Assembly (NCBI GenBank): GCA_036505875.1
Contig: DASXSR010000324.1
Span: 14,874 to 78,873 of the forward strand
Source of the DNA: Onstottus_A sp036505875
GTDB lineage: Bacteria; Acidobacteriota; Blastocatellia; UBA7656
Length of the DNA stretch: 64,000 nucleotides
Reading direction: 5' to 3'
Positions 62,689 to 64,000 of this stretch are shown here, piece by piece (position 1 is the stretch's first letter; each line of letters opens with the position of its first letter). The translations under genes and the position numbers were made by a program. Below the pieces are notes generated by a model. That model did no database searches. It was given only the letters and a program-made list of their open reading frames with translations, and was not told the DNA's origin.

Positions 62689-62708
62689 CAAGTGAGCCGC
62701 TGTCCGGC

Positions 62709-63797
62709 TCAAACCTCTGCATTTACTCTCTGCGCAGCGTCCGCCTTGTAATTGGCTCCCAGAGCCAGTTCCAGGACTTCGTCAACGGCGTCGATGACTT
62801 CCTTCGCTGGAATCCCCTTAATCGTTACGTCGCGTTTGCTCGATCTTGCCTCAACCATTCTGTATGGCGCTTCAGTCCACGGATGCCATACTGTCGGATC
62901 GGATGCGCCCCACACCGCAACAATCGGTACTCCCAGCGCGGCGGCGATGTGCATCGGTCCGCCATCGTTCCCGACAAACACGCGAGCCATGTCGAGCAAC
63001 GCGACAAGTTCCTTCAAGCTGAGTTGGTCGATGACCGCTGCGCGGCCGCGGGTAGCCGAAGCCACTTCCTGCGCGAGTTCTTCTTGTCCGGGTCCGCCGA
63101 TCACGAGGCTTGAAAGTTTCCAACGCTCGCTGAGGTGGTCAGCCGCCGCCGCGAATCCCTCGGCGCTCCAACGCTTGGATTCGAGCGCCGCCCCGGGCAC
63201 GATACAAGCAAAGTTTCCGAATCGCTCCGAGATGCCGAGCGCCCGAAGCTTTTCTATCAGGCGCAGCTTCGCCTCCTCTGACACCGCCAAGCTCAACTTT
63301 GGTCGGGATGACCTCAATGGCACGCCCGACCAGTTTAACAGCGCGAGTTGTTGCTCGAGGCTGTGAATGCGCGAGCGACCGAGAATCAAATCCGGCGCCG
63401 GCGCTCGATCAGAGAGCAGCCACGATAGAGTCAGGTCTCGATAGCCGACCGAGCGTTTTGCGCCCGAAAGCTTGGTCAGAATCGCTCCAGTAGAACCGCC
63501 GTGCATGTTAAAGGCCGCATCGAAGCCGCAGCCGCGCAACTGGGCGATCGATCGCGCGCGTGATGCTATAGAGTTCCCCGTGATTATCAGATTATCCACG
63601 AGCGGATGATCTTCAAGGAGGGGCGCGGCGAGCGACTCTGAGACTACTGTAATCTTTATATCCGCATTCCACGACTTAAGTGCCGCAAGACAGGGAGTCA
63701 TTAGAACTGTGTCGCCTATCGAACGCAAGCGGACGAGAAGTACGCTTCGAACTCGCGACGGGTCTAGCGTGTCTGGGGAGATTTGCGGGCTGGACAC
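62709..63797 (-). CDS. Glycosyltransferase family 9 (heptosyltransferase-like)
   Basis: 362 residues from GTG at 63797, one base after the Trm112-like stop; a TTG at 63809 would overlap that gene. GT-B fold of the GT9 family: VLLVRLRSIGDTVLMTPCLAALKS at the start, FDAAFNMHGGSTGAIL, ACIVPGAALESKRW, and FVGNDGGPMHIAAALGVPIVAVWGASDPTVWHPW. GT9 enzymes add heptose to the LPS core. It is the second gene of the group and precedes the heptose kinase by 20 bases. Confidence 0.92.
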   Translation of the reverse strand: MSSPQISPDTLDPSRVRSVLLVRLRSIGDTVLMTPCLAALKSWNADIKITVVSESLAAPLLEDHPLVDNLIITGNSIASRARSIAQLRGCGFDAAFNMHGGSTGAILTKLSGAKRSVGYRDLTLSWLLSDRAPAPDLILGRSRIHSLEQQLALLNWSGVPLRSSRPKLSLAVSEEAKLRLIEKLRALGISERFGNFACIVPGAALESKRWSAEGFAAAADHLSERWKLSSLVIGGPGQEELAQEVASATRGRAAVIDQLSLKELVALLDMARVFVGNDGGPMHIAAALGVPIVAVWGASDPTVWHPWTEAPYRMVEARSSKRDVTIKGIPAKEVIDAVDEVLELALGANYKADAAQRVNAEV

Positions 63798-63798
63798 T

Positions 63799-63969
63799 TC
63801 ACTCTTCAATGACTGCCTCGTCGATGAGCATCACCGGAATGTCGTCACGAATCGGATAGACGCGGTTGCACTGAACGCACTTGAGTCCGCTGCCGTCCGG
63901 CTTCAGCTCCACTTTAACTTTGCAGACTGGGCACGCAAGTATTTCAAGCAGTCTTTCGCTCACGGGCAT
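63799..63969 (-). CDS. Trm112-like small zinc-ribbon protein
   Basis: 56 residues, MPVSERLLEILACPVCK at the start, then a second pair LKCVQC, and YPIRDDIPVMLIDEA at the end, the UPF0434/Trm112 signature. Trm112-type proteins bind zinc and activate methyltransferases; bacterial members are often of unknown target. GGAGG is seven bases before the ATG. It heads the LPS group. Confidence 0.92.
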   Translation of the reverse strand: MPVSERLLEILACPVCKVKVELKPDGSGLKCVQCNRVYPIRDDIPVMLIDEAVIEE

Positions 63970-64000
63970 CTGGCGCCTCCTGATCGAGGCGTCAAGTCTA

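Overview
The window looks like a contiguous piece of a Gram-negative bacterial chromosome of fairly high G+C. The gene content (Oar-like TonB receptors with an N-terminal carboxypeptidase-regulatory domain, CarD, HD-GYP/GGDEF and Ser/Thr kinase signalling, LpxA plus heptose enzymes) fits Acidobacteriota, perhaps a Blastocatellia relative. This placement is inferred from gene content; no rRNA gene is present. No prophage, insertion sequence, CRISPR array or secondary-metabolite cluster was found.

Layout. 1-5.6 kb: a partial gene, two small membrane proteins, a GspG-like protein, a membrane protein, a large TPR protein and a secreted CAP-domain protein. 5.6-14.7 kb: a conserved housekeeping block, ispE - tRNA-Gln - prs - rplY - pth - rpsF - rpsR - rplI - dnaB - mutM - YetF-like - lpxA. 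14.8-20 kb: a GT39-type membrane glycosyltransferase, then on the minus strand a beta-propeller / beta-barrel / LPLAT-type acyltransferase operon and a HAD phosphatase. 20-25.5 kb: a minus-strand operon of ECF sigma factor, zinc anti-sigma factor, Spy-like protein, Oar-like receptor and EF-hand protein. 25.8-31 kb: SpoIID-domain protein, a second, Bacteroidota-like TonB receptor, a cysteine-containing small protein and an LLM oxidoreductase. 31-34.3 kb: a VOC protein and D-aminoacylase pair, a small unknown and a methyltransferase. 34.7-43.6 kb: two HtrA proteases, CarD, an archaeal-type 8-oxoguanine glycosylase, a TPR/retropepsin-like protein, a trypsin-like protease with a small partner, a PIN toxin module and an unknown protein. 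43.9-51.7 kb: HD-GYP-GAF-GGDEF protein, two small proteins, and an overlapping kinase - permease - aminotransferase set. 51.7-58.5 kb: small envelope proteins, a lone FtsX-type permease, a very large membrane spermidine-synthase-like/TPR fusion, ExbD, and DUF948/YtxH proteins. 58.7-64 kb: miaB and an LPS/sugar operon (Trm112-like, GT9, heptose kinase, nucleotide-sugar dehydrogenase).

The most unusual signal is in the spacers. Several intergenic regions consist almost entirely of degenerate 7-nt units arranged as a left arm and its reverse complement, giving long hairpins. At least four unit families are visible (GTGATNC, AGTCCGT, AATCTCA/AATTTGA, GGATGGA/GGATCGA), plus a CACAAAG-type element and a nested palindrome near 58.6 kb. 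Left arms of the first two families often begin in or next to the upstream stop codon, and right arms run up to or close to the next start codon, leaving little or no ribosome binding site for genes such as pth and mutM.

Other points of interest: a Ser/Thr kinase with an insertion of about 110 residues in its activation segment carrying three copies of an AAT-x-x-M motif; a probable frameshift at the 3' end of carD; hendecad repeats in the YtxH protein; and a divergent protease/PIN locus around 40-41.5 kb.
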